A model generated the notes under the pieces. It had not been told where the DNA came from. It did not search any database and saw only the letters and a list, made by a program, of their open reading frames with translations. A program made the position numbers and the translations under genes. A stretch of DNA of 64,000 nt from Candidatus Rokuibacteriota bacterium (GTDB lineage Bacteria; Methylomirabilota; Methylomirabilia; Rokubacteriales; CSP1-6), in NCBI GenBank assembly GCA_003220225.1, contig QHRU01000042.1, positions 25,696 to 89,695 of the forward strand. The letters are read 5' to 3'. Shown here one piece after another: positions 50,784 to 60,223 of this stretch; positions within the stretch are counted from its first letter, which is position 1, and each line of letters begins with the position of its first letter.

Positions 50784-51962
50784 TCAACGCTTCGCGAACG
50801 GCGGCGCGGGGTAGGCGAGCGGAGCCGTGGCGAACTCCTTGGGCCACACCAGCTCCTGCTTGCCGTTCTGCCATTGCAGAAATGCTTGCTGCACGATACC
50901 CGTGCCGTCGGGCCGGAACTTCACGGGCCCGATGACCGTGGTCATGTCGGTGGCGGCGATGGCGTCGCGCACCTTCGCGTGGTCGAGACTGCCCGCTTTC
51001 GCCACGGCCGCGGCGGCGATCTGCACGCATGCGTAGGACGGGCCGCTGATCGGATCGGTGGCGCGCCCGTACTTCTTCTCGTGCGCGTCGTTCAGCTCCT
51101 TCACGCCGGGCGCCTTCACCGCGTGGTGCCAGCCGGCCGCCAGGACCATCCAGTCGCCGTCCTTGCCGAGGTTCTTCGACCAGACGATGGCGTCGGGGGC
51201 GCGGATGAACAACGCCAGCTTCGGGGTGTAGCCGAGCTCCTTCATCTGCTTGACGATCGTCATGCCGTCGGGCGGGGTCGGCAGCGCGAACACGCCGTCG
51301 GCGTTCGCGGCCTTGGCTTTGAGGACGAGGTCGGAGAAGTCCTTGGCGCCGGGCGAGTACTCGCCGACGGTGGCCGTGTAGCCGGCGGCCCGGCCCGCCT
51401 CCGTCCATGCCGTCGCCATCTCCTTGCCCCAGTCGGTCTTCTCCTGGAAGATCACGACCGTCTTCGGCCGCTCACCGGCCGGGATCAGTCCGAGCAGGCC
51501 TTGCGTCGCCTGGCCGATGTCGGGCGACTTCCAGAACGGCGAGAAGAGGTACTTGAAGCCTTGCTGGTGGACCTTGTTGAGCGCGAAGGCGACACCGAGG
51601 TAGGGAATCTTGTTCTTCTCGGCGACCGAGGCGGCGGCCGCGTGCAGGTCAGAGCCGAAGCCGCCGAGGTAGGCGACCACGCCCTGCGCGGCGAGGCTCT
51701 CGAGCCGCGCGACCGTCTTGGTGGCGTCCGACTCGTCGTCGAGGAGGATCAGCTCCAGCGGCATCTTCTTGCCGGCGACCGTCACGCCGCCCGCCGCGTT
51801 GATCTGCTCGACGGCGATCTCGTACCCGGAGCGCACCTGCGCGCCGCCGGCGCCGTAGCGGCCGGTGAGCGGGACGACGGCCCCGAGCTTGATCGTTTGC
51901 GCCGCGGCGAACGACGGCCAGAGTCCCAGCACTCCAAGCACCAACGCGGCGAGCACTCTCAT
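50784..51962 (-). CDS. livK: ABC importer substrate-binding protein, LivK type (Liv operon 2)
   Basis: A 392-residue binding protein with a Sec signal (MRVLAALVLGVLGLWPSFAAAQ). The fold shows KLGAVVPLTGRYGAGGAQ, EQINAAGGVTVAGKKMPLEL and YLGGFGSDLHAAAASVAEKN. GGAGGG lies 6 nt before the ATG. Unlike the LivK of operon 1 it lacks a twin-arginine motif, so the two are exported by different routes. Substrate unknown; amide, aromatic acid or amino acid are all possible. Confidence 0.92.
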   Translation of the reverse strand: MRVLAALVLGVLGLWPSFAAAQTIKLGAVVPLTGRYGAGGAQVRSGYEIAVEQINAAGGVTVAGKKMPLELILLDDESDATKTVARLESLAAQGVVAYLGGFGSDLHAAAASVAEKNKIPYLGVAFALNKVHQQGFKYLFSPFWKSPDIGQATQGLLGLIPAGERPKTVVIFQEKTDWGKEMATAWTEAGRAAGYTATVGEYSPGAKDFSDLVLKAKAANADGVFALPTPPDGMTIVKQMKELGYTPKLALFIRAPDAIVWSKNLGKDGDWMVLAAGWHHAVKAPGVKELNDAHEKKYGRATDPISGPSYACVQIAAAAVAKAGSLDHAKVRDAIAATDMTTVIGPVKFRPDGTGIVQQAFLQWQNGKQELVWPKEFATAPLAYPAPPFAKR

Positions 51963-51987
51963 CGATGTCCCTCCAGTGGGAATCGGT

Positions 51988-53427
51988 TCATTCGGTCGAC
52001 GACCAGATGTCGGCGACGATGCCGTCGCCCGTGAGCCAGAACGAGTAATAGCGCCTCTCGTCGGCGTTGACGGCTCGATAGTGGCATACGCGGCTCACAC
52101 GGGCGCCGTGACGCTCCGTGCCGCGTGACGAGGTGTCGTCGCACGTGACGAACGCGAACGACTTGAGCGTGGCGAGCCGCTCGCCGAGTACGGTTCGACC
52201 GAGCGGTGAGAAATACGACGCCGCGAGTGGCAGCACCGTCGGATCGGGCTCGTTCTTCGCGATCCGCTCCAGCGTCTCGCGCAACCGGACCGTGCGCGCG
52301 GGATCCGCGTCGGCCTCGGCCTTCTGCGGGCCGACCAGCAGGCCCTTGACGTACCGGCCGGCCACACCGTAGGTCAGCCCCCACGCATTCACCCGCGGTG
52401 CCGGATCGCCGCTGGAGCGGCCGAGGTTGGTGAGAACGACCACGGTCACGCCATCGTTGGGAAAGCGCGAGAGCTCGGTGCCGGTGATGCCGGCGTGGGA
52501 GATCCAGCGATGGCCACGGCGGTCGTCGACGAACCAGCCGAAGCCGTACGGATAGGTTCCGCCGTAGTTCAGGCGCACCGGCGTCCACATCTCGGCGAGC
52601 GTCGCGGGCGCGAGGACGCGGCCGGCTGCCAGCGCCGCGTCCCAGGCCACGAGATCCTTCACGGTGGACATCACGCCGTAGTGCGACGCGAGCTCCATCT
52701 GCCAGACGCGCCTGATGTTCATGAGCTGGCCGTCGCGTAGCGTGTAGCCGGCGGCGCGATTCTTGAGGATCCGCCACTGGTCGATCACGGAGGTCGACCT
52801 CATACCGAGCGGCTTGAAGAATTTCTCGTCGAGAAAGTCGCGGTAGCGCTGCCCGCTGACCGCCTCGATGATCATTCCGAGCACGAAATAGCCCCCGTCG
52901 CTGTAGAGGAAGCGCTCGCCGGCGGCGAACTTCAGTTCGTCTTTCACGGCCGCGTCGAACAGCTGCGCCGTCGTGTAGTTCACCCGCTGGCCGGCGGCGC
53001 GCAGCGCCTTGAAGCCGTCGTCGCCGGGCAGTCCCGACGTGTGCGTCAGCAGATGCCGCACCGTGATGGCCTTCCACGTCTCGGGCGCGCGCGGCAGGTG
53101 CCAGGCGACGGGGTCGTCGAGCTGGACCTTGCCCTCCTCGACGAGCAGCATGATGGCGGTCGCCGTGAACTGCTTGGTGACCGACGCCAGCTCGAACACG
53201 GTGTCCGGGGTCACGGGGACGTCGTGCTCGAGATTCGCGATGCCGTAGCCGCGCACCTTCACGATCTTGCCGTTGCGCGCGACGGCCAGCGCCAGGCCCG
53301 GGATGTGGCGCCGCTCCATCTCGACCTTGATGTAGTCGTCGATGGCGTCGGCGCGCGCCGGCGGCGCCGCGACGAGGAGTGGCGCGAGCAGCAGCACGAG
53401 CACGAGCGATGCCTGGCGACGCGGCAT
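51988..53427 (-). CDS. Secreted serine hydrolase, class C beta-lactamase/esterase family
   Basis: A 479-residue exported protein (signal LVLVLLLAPLLVAAPPARA). The catalytic triad of the AmpC/esterase family is visible: S82-V-T-K85, Y175-S-D177 (normally YxN, here Asp) and H311-A-G313 in place of KTG. This set is typical of esterases and D-aminopeptidase-like members rather than true lactamases. Residues after ~375 form an extra C-terminal domain (SYFSPLGRTVLGERLATLKS, YYSFWLTGDGIVADIW) that looks NTF2-like. Stand-alone, downstream of the Liv2 operon genes on the same strand. Confidence 0.87.
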   Translation of the reverse strand: MPRRQASLVLVLLLAPLLVAAPPARADAIDDYIKVEMERRHIPGLALAVARNGKIVKVRGYGIANLEHDVPVTPDTVFELASVTKQFTATAIMLLVEEGKVQLDDPVAWHLPRAPETWKAITVRHLLTHTSGLPGDDGFKALRAAGQRVNYTTAQLFDAAVKDELKFAAGERFLYSDGGYFVLGMIIEAVSGQRYRDFLDEKFFKPLGMRSTSVIDQWRILKNRAAGYTLRDGQLMNIRRVWQMELASHYGVMSTVKDLVAWDAALAAGRVLAPATLAEMWTPVRLNYGGTYPYGFGWFVDDRRGHRWISHAGITGTELSRFPNDGVTVVVLTNLGRSSGDPAPRVNAWGLTYGVAGRYVKGLLVGPQKAEADADPARTVRLRETLERIAKNEPDPTVLPLAASYFSPLGRTVLGERLATLKSFAFVTCDDTSSRGTERHGARVSRVCHYRAVNADERRYYSFWLTGDGIVADIWSSTE

Positions 53428-53442
53428 GACAGTCTCCGCGGC

Positions 53443-54528
53443 TCAGCGGCCCCACACGAGGCGCGCGACCTCGGCCACGCGCTCGAGCTTCTTGCGCTGA
53501 TCGTCCGGCGTGACGCGGTTGCCTTCCAGCGTGCTGGCGAAGCCGCACTGCGGGCTCAGGGCCAGCCGCTCGAGCGCCACGTGCTTGGCCGCCGCCTCGA
53601 TGCGCCGCCGCAGCTCGTCCACCGACTCCAGCCGCGGCTTCTTCGTCGTCACGAGCCCCAGCACGACCTCGCGGTCCGCCGGTATCACGCGCAGCGGATC
53701 GAAGTCGCCCGAGCGTTCGTCGTCATACTCGAGCAGGAAGCGCTGGAAGCGGCTCTTCTCGAACACGCGCTTGATCGGCTCGTAGCCGCCGCTCGCGTAG
53801 AACTTCGACTGGTTGTTGCCGCGGCAGATGTGCAGGCCGAAGGTCACGCCCGGATGGCGGCCGATGACCGCGTTGTCCATCTCGATGCAGGCGTCGATGA
53901 GCCGGTCGGGATCGGCGCCGCGCTTGACGTAGCCCGCGCGCAGCTCGGGATCGAGCAGCGCCGCGTACTGGGGCGCGTCGATCTGGACGTAGGTGCAGCC
54001 CAGCCTCACCAGCTCCTCGACCTCGCGCCGGTTGAAGTCGACCACGTCGGCCAGGTACGCGTCGCGCGTCGCGTAGGCGCCCGCCGACTGCTTGGGATCG
54101 TAGTAGGCGGCCGCCTGCTGGGCGCTGATCAGCGTGACCTTCGTCGCCTTGGTGGCGCGCGCACGCAGGTACGCGAACTCCTCGCCGCACATGCCGCGCC
54201 GCCACGCGAGCTTCTCGACGACGACGGGGCGCTTGAAGATCAGCTCCTCGCCCTGCTCGTCGCGAAACGGGATGGCCCAGCCACCGTGCTTGTCGAAGCC
54301 CGCGAGCGCCTCGACCATGTGGCCGAAGAACGCGTAGCGCCGCATCTCGCCGTCGGTGACGACGTCGAGGCCGGCCGCTTCCTGCAGCCGCACCGCCTCG
54401 TCCACGGCGCGGTCCTCGATCCGCTTGAACTCCTGTGCGCTCAGCCGTCCCGACTCCACCGCGGCGCGCGCCTCGAGGAGGTCGGGGGGGCGCAGGAGAC
54501 TGCCGACGACGTCGCTGCGCAGGGCCAT
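53443..54528 (-). CDS. MetE C-terminal-like, cobalamin-independent methyltransferase family protein
   Basis: A 361-residue single-domain relative of the MetE catalytic domain, start ATG 54528. The zinc ligands of methionine synthase are all present: H233 and C235 (HICRGN), E267 (LLEYDD) and C328 (LSPQCGFAST). The N-terminal SDVVGSLLRPPDLLEAR is typical. Proteins of this length include archaeal MetE cores and epoxyalkane:coenzyme M transferases, so the methyl or alkyl donor and the thiol acceptor are open. A thiol alkyl transfer is the safe statement. Confidence 0.87.
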   Translation of the reverse strand: MALRSDVVGSLLRPPDLLEARAAVESGRLSAQEFKRIEDRAVDEAVRLQEAAGLDVVTDGEMRRYAFFGHMVEALAGFDKHGGWAIPFRDEQGEELIFKRPVVVEKLAWRRGMCGEEFAYLRARATKATKVTLISAQQAAAYYDPKQSAGAYATRDAYLADVVDFNRREVEELVRLGCTYVQIDAPQYAALLDPELRAGYVKRGADPDRLIDACIEMDNAVIGRHPGVTFGLHICRGNNQSKFYASGGYEPIKRVFEKSRFQRFLLEYDDERSGDFDPLRVIPADREVVLGLVTTKKPRLESVDELRRRIEAAAKHVALERLALSPQCGFASTLEGNRVTPDDQRKKLERVAEVARLVWGR

Positions 54529-54645
54529 GGCGGGGCCGATGATACCGCTAGTTCGCCGGCGCCCACCGCCCGATCTGGACGCGGCCCCCGAGAATAGTGT
54601 CAGGGCGCACGTCGTCAAAGTTACAGAAGTGAGAGGAGGACACCC

Positions 54646-55038
54646 ATGAAACGCCTTGCTGCCGTTGCTCTCATGACCGTGATCCTGCTCCCCGGCGTCG
54701 CGTTCGCCGGCTCATCCACCGACGCCGCCCTCGGCCTTGGCGCTTTCGCCGTCTTCAACCAGATCCTCGGAGGTGTCGGAATCTTCGGCCGTCCGGCCGT
54801 CGTCGTCGCACCCGTGCCGCCGGTGGTCTACGCGCCGCCCGCACCGGTCGTTTACGCGCCTCCGCCTCCGGTGGTCTATGGGCCGCCGCCGGTGGTGTAC
54901 GCGCCTCCGCAGCCGGTGTACGTCGTTCGGCAGCCCGTCTACGTCACCCCGCGGCCAGTGTATGGCTATCGTCAGTACGCGTATCGTCACGGGTGGGAGC
55001 GGCACGGGCGCTGGGAGCGCCACGACCGCGACCGCTAG
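54646..55038 (+). CDS. Small secreted Pro/Tyr/Val-rich repeat protein
   Basis: A 130-residue exported protein with a clear signal peptide (LAAVALMTVILLPGVAFAG) and a Gly-rich hydrophobic stretch. Degenerate repeats follow, of the type PPVVYAPP, APVVYAPPP, PVVYGPPP, VVYAPPQPVY and PVYVTPRPVY (residues ~60-105). The tail is rich in His, Arg and Trp (WERHGRWERHDRDR). A strong GAGGAGG precedes the ATG. Similar low-complexity surface proteins are common in this kind of genome; no function can be assigned. It ends one base before the stop codon of the convergent ATPase gene. Confidence 0.75.
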   Translation: MKRLAAVALMTVILLPGVAFAGSSTDAALGLGAFAVFNQILGGVGIFGRPAVVVAPVPPVVYAPPAPVVYAPPPPVVYGPPPVVYAPPQPVYVVRQPVYVTPRPVYGYRQYAYRHGWERHGRWERHDRDR

Positions 55039-55039
55039 A

Positions 55040-56122
55040 TCAGCGCGGATCGCTCTCCGCCAGCGGCACGCACGCCGCCGGCTCGATCCGCAGACCCACG
55101 GCGGCGCCGACCTCGAAACGCGGGGTCGGCGCCGCCGCTGCGCGTAAGACCAGATCACTGTCGGCGACGGCGATCTCGTAGTCGACGCTGTCGCCGAGAA
55201 ACGCCGCGCGCCGCACGGTGCCGCGAAAGGCGTTGGCGCCGCCGGCGGCGGCCCCCGGCTCGCCGAGCCTCAGCTGGTGCGGGCGGATCGACAGCGCGAC
55301 GCGCGCGCCCGGCTCGAGATCGGCGGTGGCGACACGGAGCCGCAGGTGGCCGTGGGCGACCGTGTCGCGCGCGACGGCCACGCCGTCCAGCACGTTGGTG
55401 CGCCCGATGAATTCCGCCACGAAGCGTGTGCGGGGCCGGTGGTAGAGGTCGTCGGCCGTCCCCGCCTGCGCCACCTTCCCCGCCTTCAACACCGCGATGC
55501 GGTCGGAGATCACCATCGCCTCGCCCTGGTCGTGCGTGACGTAGAGGGTCGTGTTGCCGAAGGTCTCGTGCAGTCTCCTGATCTCGAAGCGCATCTCCTC
55601 GCGGAGGTTGGCGTCGAGGTTGGACAGCGGCTCGTCCAGCAAGAGGATCTCCGGCTCGACGACCAGCGCCCGCGCGACGGCCACCCGCTGCTGCTGGCCG
55701 CCCGACAGCTCGCCCGGGTAGCGTCTCTCGTATCCCGCGAGCTGGACGACGCGGAGCATCTCGCGCACGCGCGCCTCGCGGTCGCCGCGCGAGAGACCAG
55801 GCTTGAAGCGCAGACCGTAAGCGACGTTCTGCGCGACGGTCATGTGTGGCCACAGCGCATAGCTCTGGAAGATCATGGCCATGCGCCGGCGCTCGGGCGG
55901 CACGACGCTCGCCGGCGACGACAGACACCGGTCGCCGACCCAGATCTCTCCCGCCTCCGGCGCCAGGAAGCCGGCCACGAGCCGCAGCGTGGTGGTCTTG
56001 CCGCAGCCCGACGGGCCGAGCAGCGCGAGCAGCTCGCCGGGCTTGACCTCCAGCGAGAGACCGTCCACGGCGCCGACGTCGCCGTAGCGCTTCGAGAGGG
56101 ACTTCAGAATCACGCCGGGCAC
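55040..56122 (-). CDS. ABC transporter ATP-binding protein, FbpC/PotA type
   Basis: A 360-residue ATPase with Walker A GPSGCGKTT, Q-loop FQSYALWPHMTV, signature LSGGQQQRVAVARAL, Walker B ILLLDEPLSNLDA and the H-switch YVTHDQGEAM. The C-terminal third (from about residue 235: RTRFVAEFIGRTNVL) is a TOBE regulatory domain. This belongs to the Fe3+/polyamine/2-aminoethylphosphonate importer group. It is the last gene of the binding protein-permease-ATPase set that is coupled to MmgE/PrpD and an acyl-CoA dehydrogenase. Confidence 0.92.
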   Translation of the reverse strand: MPGVILKSLSKRYGDVGAVDGLSLEVKPGELLALLGPSGCGKTTTLRLVAGFLAPEAGEIWVGDRCLSSPASVVPPERRRMAMIFQSYALWPHMTVAQNVAYGLRFKPGLSRGDREARVREMLRVVQLAGYERRYPGELSGGQQQRVAVARALVVEPEILLLDEPLSNLDANLREEMRFEIRRLHETFGNTTLYVTHDQGEAMVISDRIAVLKAGKVAQAGTADDLYHRPRTRFVAEFIGRTNVLDGVAVARDTVAHGHLRLRVATADLEPGARVALSIRPHQLRLGEPGAAAGGANAFRGTVRRAAFLGDSVDYEIAVADSDLVLRAAAAPTPRFEVGAAVGLRIEPAACVPLAESDPR

Positions 56123-56141
56123 GCTGACTCCGCGGCGCGCG

Positions 56142-57803
56142 TCACTTGCGCGTTCCGAGCACGTCGCGGCCCAGCGCGGCCTGCACCAGGGCGACGGTGG
56201 CGAACGTGAGGCCGAGCATGACCAGGCCGAGCACGGAGATCGCGCCGAACTGGCCTTCCTCCTTGAGGTCGAAGATGACGACGGACATCACCTTCGTGCT
56301 CGGCGTGAACAATAGAATCGACGCCGACAGCTCCCGAATCACGCCGATGAAGATGAAGCACCAGGCGGCGATGATGCCGCTCTTGGCCAGCGGCGCCGTG
56401 ACCTCTTTGAGGATGCGCAGCCGCCCCGCGCCCAGCACCCTTCCGGCGTCCTCGAGGTCGGCGGGAATCGCGCGAAACGTCGCGTCGGCCTGCGCGTAGC
56501 CGACCGGCATCTCCTTGGTGAGGTACGCGAGGAAGAGGATCCAGAGCGTGCCGTACAGCACGAACGGCGGCCGCGTGTAGGCGATGAACAGACCCACGGC
56601 GAGCACGACGCCCGGCACCACGACCGGCGCCAGCGCCAGGAACGCGACGAGCTGGTGGCCGACGACCAGCCGGCGGTTGGTGACGTAGGACAGCACGGCG
56701 ACCATCACGGCGCCGACGCACGCCGTCATCACCCCCAGCTCGAGCGTGTTGACGATGGCATCGCGCGTCGCGCCGTACTCGAAGAACGTGAACGTGAAAT
56801 TGCCGAGCGTGAGGTTGTCGCGGCTCAGCGGCTGGGCCCACGCGCGCGCGAAGGCGGCCTTGGCCAGCACGCCGTAGGGCAGGAAGATCGCGCACGCCAT
56901 CACGGCCAGACACGCGAACAGCGCCGGGAAACGCCACGCACCGAGCGGGATCGTGCGGCGCTGGCCGCCCTTGCCGCCGACGGCCGCGTAGCCGCGGCGG
57001 CCGAGCACGCGCTTCTGGACCTGCAGCAGGAGCGCCGTCGCCAGCAGGAGGGGGATCGAGAACGCGGCCGCCTGCTCGACCTTGGGCGGGAACTGGAACA
57101 GCGACCAGATCTGCGTGGTGACGGTGTGGAAGCCCGCGGGCAGTGCCAGGATCGCCGGCGAGCCGAAGAGCGCGAGCGCCTGGAGCACGGCGAGGATGAA
57201 GCCGCTCGCCAGCGCGGGCAGCACCATCGGCAGCGTCACCGTGCGGGCGACGGTCAGCCGCCCCGCGCCCAGGATCGCGGCCGCCTCCTCGAGGTCGGAG
57301 GCGATGAGCGCCAGCGTGTTGGCCACCATGATGTAGACGTACGGGAACGTGTAGATCGCCACGATGAAGATGAGCCCGGGCATCGTGAAGATATTCAGCA
57401 GCGGCTCCCTCGAGCCGGTCACCGAGCGCCAGAGCGTGTTGAGGATGCCCGCGTTGGGACCGGCCAGCATCACCCACGCGAAGGCGCCGAGGAACGGTGG
57501 CGTCACGAACGACGCGAGCACCAGACCACGGATGAGCCCGCGGCCGGGTATGTCGGTGCGCGCGGTGAGCCACGCCAGCGGCGCGCCGAGGGCGACCGAG
57601 ACGAGCCCGACCCAGAACGCGAGCACGACGGTGTTCCACAGCGCCTTGCGCAACGCCAGGTCGGTGAAGACGTCGCGATAGTGCGCGAGGGTGGCGCCGT
57701 GCTCGCCGCTGACGCTGAGCCACCCGAGCCAGCCGAGCGGCAGCGCCATCAACACGACGAGCGACAGCGCGGCGAAGACCCAGACGGCGACCGAGCGATC
57801 CAC
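56142..57803 (-). CDS. ABC transporter permease, FbpB type (double-length)
   Basis: A 553-residue inner-membrane permease made of two fused BPD_transp_1 halves with about 12 helices. There are two EAA loops, one near AAAILGAGRLTVARTVTLPM and one near AGRVLGAGRLRILKEVTAPL, as in FbpB/AfuB. It forms the whole pore on its own. It lies 3 bp downstream of the binding-protein gene and 19 bp upstream of the ATPase gene, so the set is one transcript. Confidence 0.92.
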   Translation of the reverse strand: MDRSVAVWVFAALSLVVLMALPLGWLGWLSVSGEHGATLAHYRDVFTDLALRKALWNTVVLAFWVGLVSVALGAPLAWLTARTDIPGRGLIRGLVLASFVTPPFLGAFAWVMLAGPNAGILNTLWRSVTGSREPLLNIFTMPGLIFIVAIYTFPYVYIMVANTLALIASDLEEAAAILGAGRLTVARTVTLPMVLPALASGFILAVLQALALFGSPAILALPAGFHTVTTQIWSLFQFPPKVEQAAAFSIPLLLATALLLQVQKRVLGRRGYAAVGGKGGQRRTIPLGAWRFPALFACLAVMACAIFLPYGVLAKAAFARAWAQPLSRDNLTLGNFTFTFFEYGATRDAIVNTLELGVMTACVGAVMVAVLSYVTNRRLVVGHQLVAFLALAPVVVPGVVLAVGLFIAYTRPPFVLYGTLWILFLAYLTKEMPVGYAQADATFRAIPADLEDAGRVLGAGRLRILKEVTAPLAKSGIIAAWCFIFIGVIRELSASILLFTPSTKVMSVVIFDLKEEGQFGAISVLGLVMLGLTFATVALVQAALGRDVLGTRK

Positions 57804-57806
57804 GCG

Positions 57807-58841
57807 CTACGCCCCGAAGAACTCCACGAAGCGCTTCTTGAGCTCCTCGTTGCGCTTCTCGAGCTCCTCCGGCGTCACCGTCAGCAGCTTCAGCTCGTTG
57901 AGCTTCGGCTTGTCGGCCGGGTACGTCACCTCCGGATGGCCCGTGTAGAGGCCCTCGCTGTCGGCCATCACCTGCTGACACTCGCGCGTGAACGTGAAGT
58001 CGGTGAAGAGGCGCGCCGCGTTCGGGTGCGGCGCGAAGCTCGTGATCGCGGTGGGCGAGACGACGAGCGGCACGCCTTCCTTGGGATAGACGATCTCGAT
58101 GGGGTTGCCCTTCTTCTTGAGCTGGTAGGCGCTGTAGTCGCCGCCGTTGACGGCCACGATCCGCTCGCCTGAGGAGACGACGGTCGCTGGATCGTTCGCG
58201 GACTGCACGATCATCACGCGGTTCTCCGCGAGCGCCTTGAAGTAGTCCCAGCCGTGCAGGTGGACGAGGGCCAGGACGTGGGTGGCGATGACGCCGCTGT
58301 AGCCCGGGTGGGCCGTCACCAGCTTGCCCTTCCACTTCGGGTCCAGCAGATCCTTCCACGTCTTCGGCGCCTCGGCCGCCGACATCGCCTTCGTGTTGTA
58401 GGTGATGGCGTTCACGGTGGCGCGCAGGCCGTAGTAGTAGCCGTCCCTGTCCTTGAAGCCGGCGGGAAACGCGTCCACGCCGGCGGGCGTGTACTTCGCG
58501 AGCAGCTTCTTGTCCTTGAGGAGCACGAAGTGGCCGGCGTCGGAGGTGTGCACGACGTCCACGTTCTTGATGTTCGCCTGCAGCTCCTGCATCACGCGCT
58601 GCAAGATCCGCTGCGAGCCCGTGCGGTGGACCTCGACCTTCACGCCGGGATAGGCCGCCTCGAACAGCTTGGCGACTCTCTCGGCGCTGGGCAGCACCAG
58701 CGAGGTGTACCAGACGACCTTGCCTTCCTTCTTCGCCGCCTCGAGCCGCGCGTCCTGCGTCTGGGCGTCGCCGGCCACCACGAGGCCCGCGAGAAGCGCG
58801 GCCACGACGACGGCGGCGAGGGCCATGGATCTCTTGCTCAT
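57807..58841 (-). CDS. ABC transporter substrate-binding protein, FbpA/AfuA-like
   Basis: A 344-residue periplasmic binding protein with a Sec signal (ALAAVVVAALLAGLVVAGDAQ). The fold shows EGKVVWYTSLVLPSAERV, FEAAYPGVKVEVHRTGS, DVVHTSDAGHF and YYYGLRATVNAITYNTK. Fe3+-binding members use a C-terminal Tyr-Tyr pair; the only tight tyrosine cluster here is the early GYYYG, so iron is not supported. Given the ATGA coupling to an MmgE/PrpD gene, an organic acid or phosphonate-like anion is a better guess. Confidence 0.88.
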   Translation of the reverse strand: MSKRSMALAAVVVAALLAGLVVAGDAQTQDARLEAAKKEGKVVWYTSLVLPSAERVAKLFEAAYPGVKVEVHRTGSQRILQRVMQELQANIKNVDVVHTSDAGHFVLLKDKKLLAKYTPAGVDAFPAGFKDRDGYYYGLRATVNAITYNTKAMSAAEAPKTWKDLLDPKWKGKLVTAHPGYSGVIATHVLALVHLHGWDYFKALAENRVMIVQSANDPATVVSSGERIVAVNGGDYSAYQLKKKGNPIEIVYPKEGVPLVVSPTAITSFAPHPNAARLFTDFTFTRECQQVMADSEGLYTGHPEVTYPADKPKLNELKLLTVTPEELEKRNEELKKRFVEFFGA

Positions 58842-60223
58842 CGATTGTTCTCCGGGGTGAGGGCTGCGACCAGGTCTTTCAGGCTCGGCGCGGCGGCCAA
58901 CCCGCTCACCGCGCGAATGATCGCGTCAGCGCGCGCGGACGGCAGGACCAGCGCGGCGTTGCCTCGGAATTTCGTCTCGATCTCCGCGCGCGTGAGCGGC
59001 GCGTCTGGGCCGCCGCGCGGGCGGTCCTGGCGCTCGCGGAGCCGCCGTCCGTCGGCGAGCGTGACCTCCACGTCGCCGACGAACTGGCGCGGGTAGTCGA
59101 TGGTCGGATCGATCTCGTACGTCACGCGCGACGCCACGCGCAGCACCTCGGCGTCGCGCACGGCAGCGTCGGTGAACTCCGCGAGTCCCGCGCGCCCGCG
59201 CACGAAGATCGTGCCGAGCAGATATGGCAGGCTGAACTTCGCCGCGTAGCCGTTGGGCGGCGCGTGCTTGGCGGCCAGCGGCTCCCAGAGCCGCGGCACC
59301 GGGCCGGCGGACGTCCGGCAGCGGATCGCCGTCACCGCGTCGGCCTTGATCCCGTCGCGCTCGCGCAGCCGCGCCGCGCAGTCCATGTAGGGCTGCGCGA
59401 TCGAGCCGCACGGGTAGGGTTTGAGCGTGAGCGCCTCGAGCTCCCAGGTCTGCCCGAGCGTGTCGAGGAGCGCCTCGAGGCGCCTGGCGTCGTGGCCGCC
59501 GGCAAACGCCGCATAGAGCCCGTGCTCGCCCTCGAGCACCGTCGCGGGCCCGGTGAAGCCTCCGCGCGCGAGCACGGTGGCGACGACGCCGGCGTGCGAC
59601 ACCCAGCCCGGGTGCAAGCGCTTCGGCCACGAGCCGTCGGCGAGGTACTCGATGATCCCGGCCGCCTGACTGCCGACCAGACCGAAGGCGTGAGCGAGCT
59701 GGGCCTCGGTGAGGCGAGAGAGCTTCCCCGCGGCGGCGACGGCGCCGAAGCCGCCCGCGATCGCCGTCGGGTGGAAGTGCCGCGCGTGCAGCGCGCCGGG
59801 CACGGCGAGCCCGACGCGGCACATGACCTCCACGCCCGCGATCAGCGCCTCGAGCATGGCCCGGCCCGACGCGCCGGCGGCCTCGCCGGCGGCGAGCGCC
59901 GTGGTCACCGCGACGCAGCCGGTGTGGACGATCGCGTCCTCGCGCGTGTCGTCGAAATCGAGGCCGTGGGCGAGCGTCGCGTTGGCGAGCACCGCGTTGG
60001 CGGCGGCGACGCGCGCGCGGCGGCCCAACAGCGCGCTCTCAGGGGCGCCGCCCAGCCCCTCGGCCACGTCGAGCGCGGCGCGGCCGAAGTCCTCGCCCGC
60101 CGCGGCCAGCCCGTTGCCGAGGGTGTCGAGGGCGAGCAGGGCTGCCCGACCGACGACCGGTTCCGGGATCGTATCGAGCGTGAGAGCGGCGACGAAGCGC
60201 GCCAGCCGCCGGGCGGCAGTCAC
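58838..60223 (-). CDS. MmgE/PrpD family protein (2-methylcitrate dehydratase-like)
   Basis: A 461-residue protein starting at a GTG that overlaps the upstream acyl-CoA dehydrogenase stop (GTGA) and ending ATGA-coupled to the binding-protein gene. Typical PrpD/MmgE segments are present: [18 protein letters not shown] (the conserved Asp-rich active-site strand), [54 protein letters not shown] and LKPYPCGS. Members dehydrate 2-methylcitrate, cis-aconitate-like or itaconate-pathway acids. No prpB or prpC neighbour is present, so the substrate is probably different. The 913-aa track ORF is a shadow fusion. Confidence 0.9.
   Translation of the reverse strand: MTAARRLARFVAALTLDTIPEPVVGRAALLALDTLGNGLAAAGEDFGRAALDVAEGLGGAPESALLGRRARVAAANAVLANATLAHGLDFDDTREDAIVHTGCVAVTTALAAGEAAGASGRAMLEALIAGVEVMCRVGLAVPGALHARHFHPTAIAGGFGAVAAAGKLSRLTEAQLAHAFGLVGSQAAGIIEYLADGSWPKRLHPGWVSHAGVVATVLARGGFTGPATVLEGEHGLYAAFAGGHDARRLEALLDTLGQTWELEALTLKPYPCGSIAQPYMDCAARLRERDGIKADAVTAIRCRTSAGPVPRLWEPLAAKHAPPNGYAAKFSLPYLLGTIFVRGRAGLAEFTDAAVRDAEVLRVASRVTYEIDPTIDYPRQFVGDVEVTLADGRRLRERQDRPRGGPDAPLTRAEIETKFRGNAALVLPSARADAIIRAVSGLAAAPSLKDLVAALTPENNR

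Noticed and set aside
57807-58841. Calling the binding protein iron-specific (FbpA)
   Set aside because: No C-terminal Tyr-Tyr ligand pair was seen and the operon partners are acyl-CoA/organic-acid enzymes.
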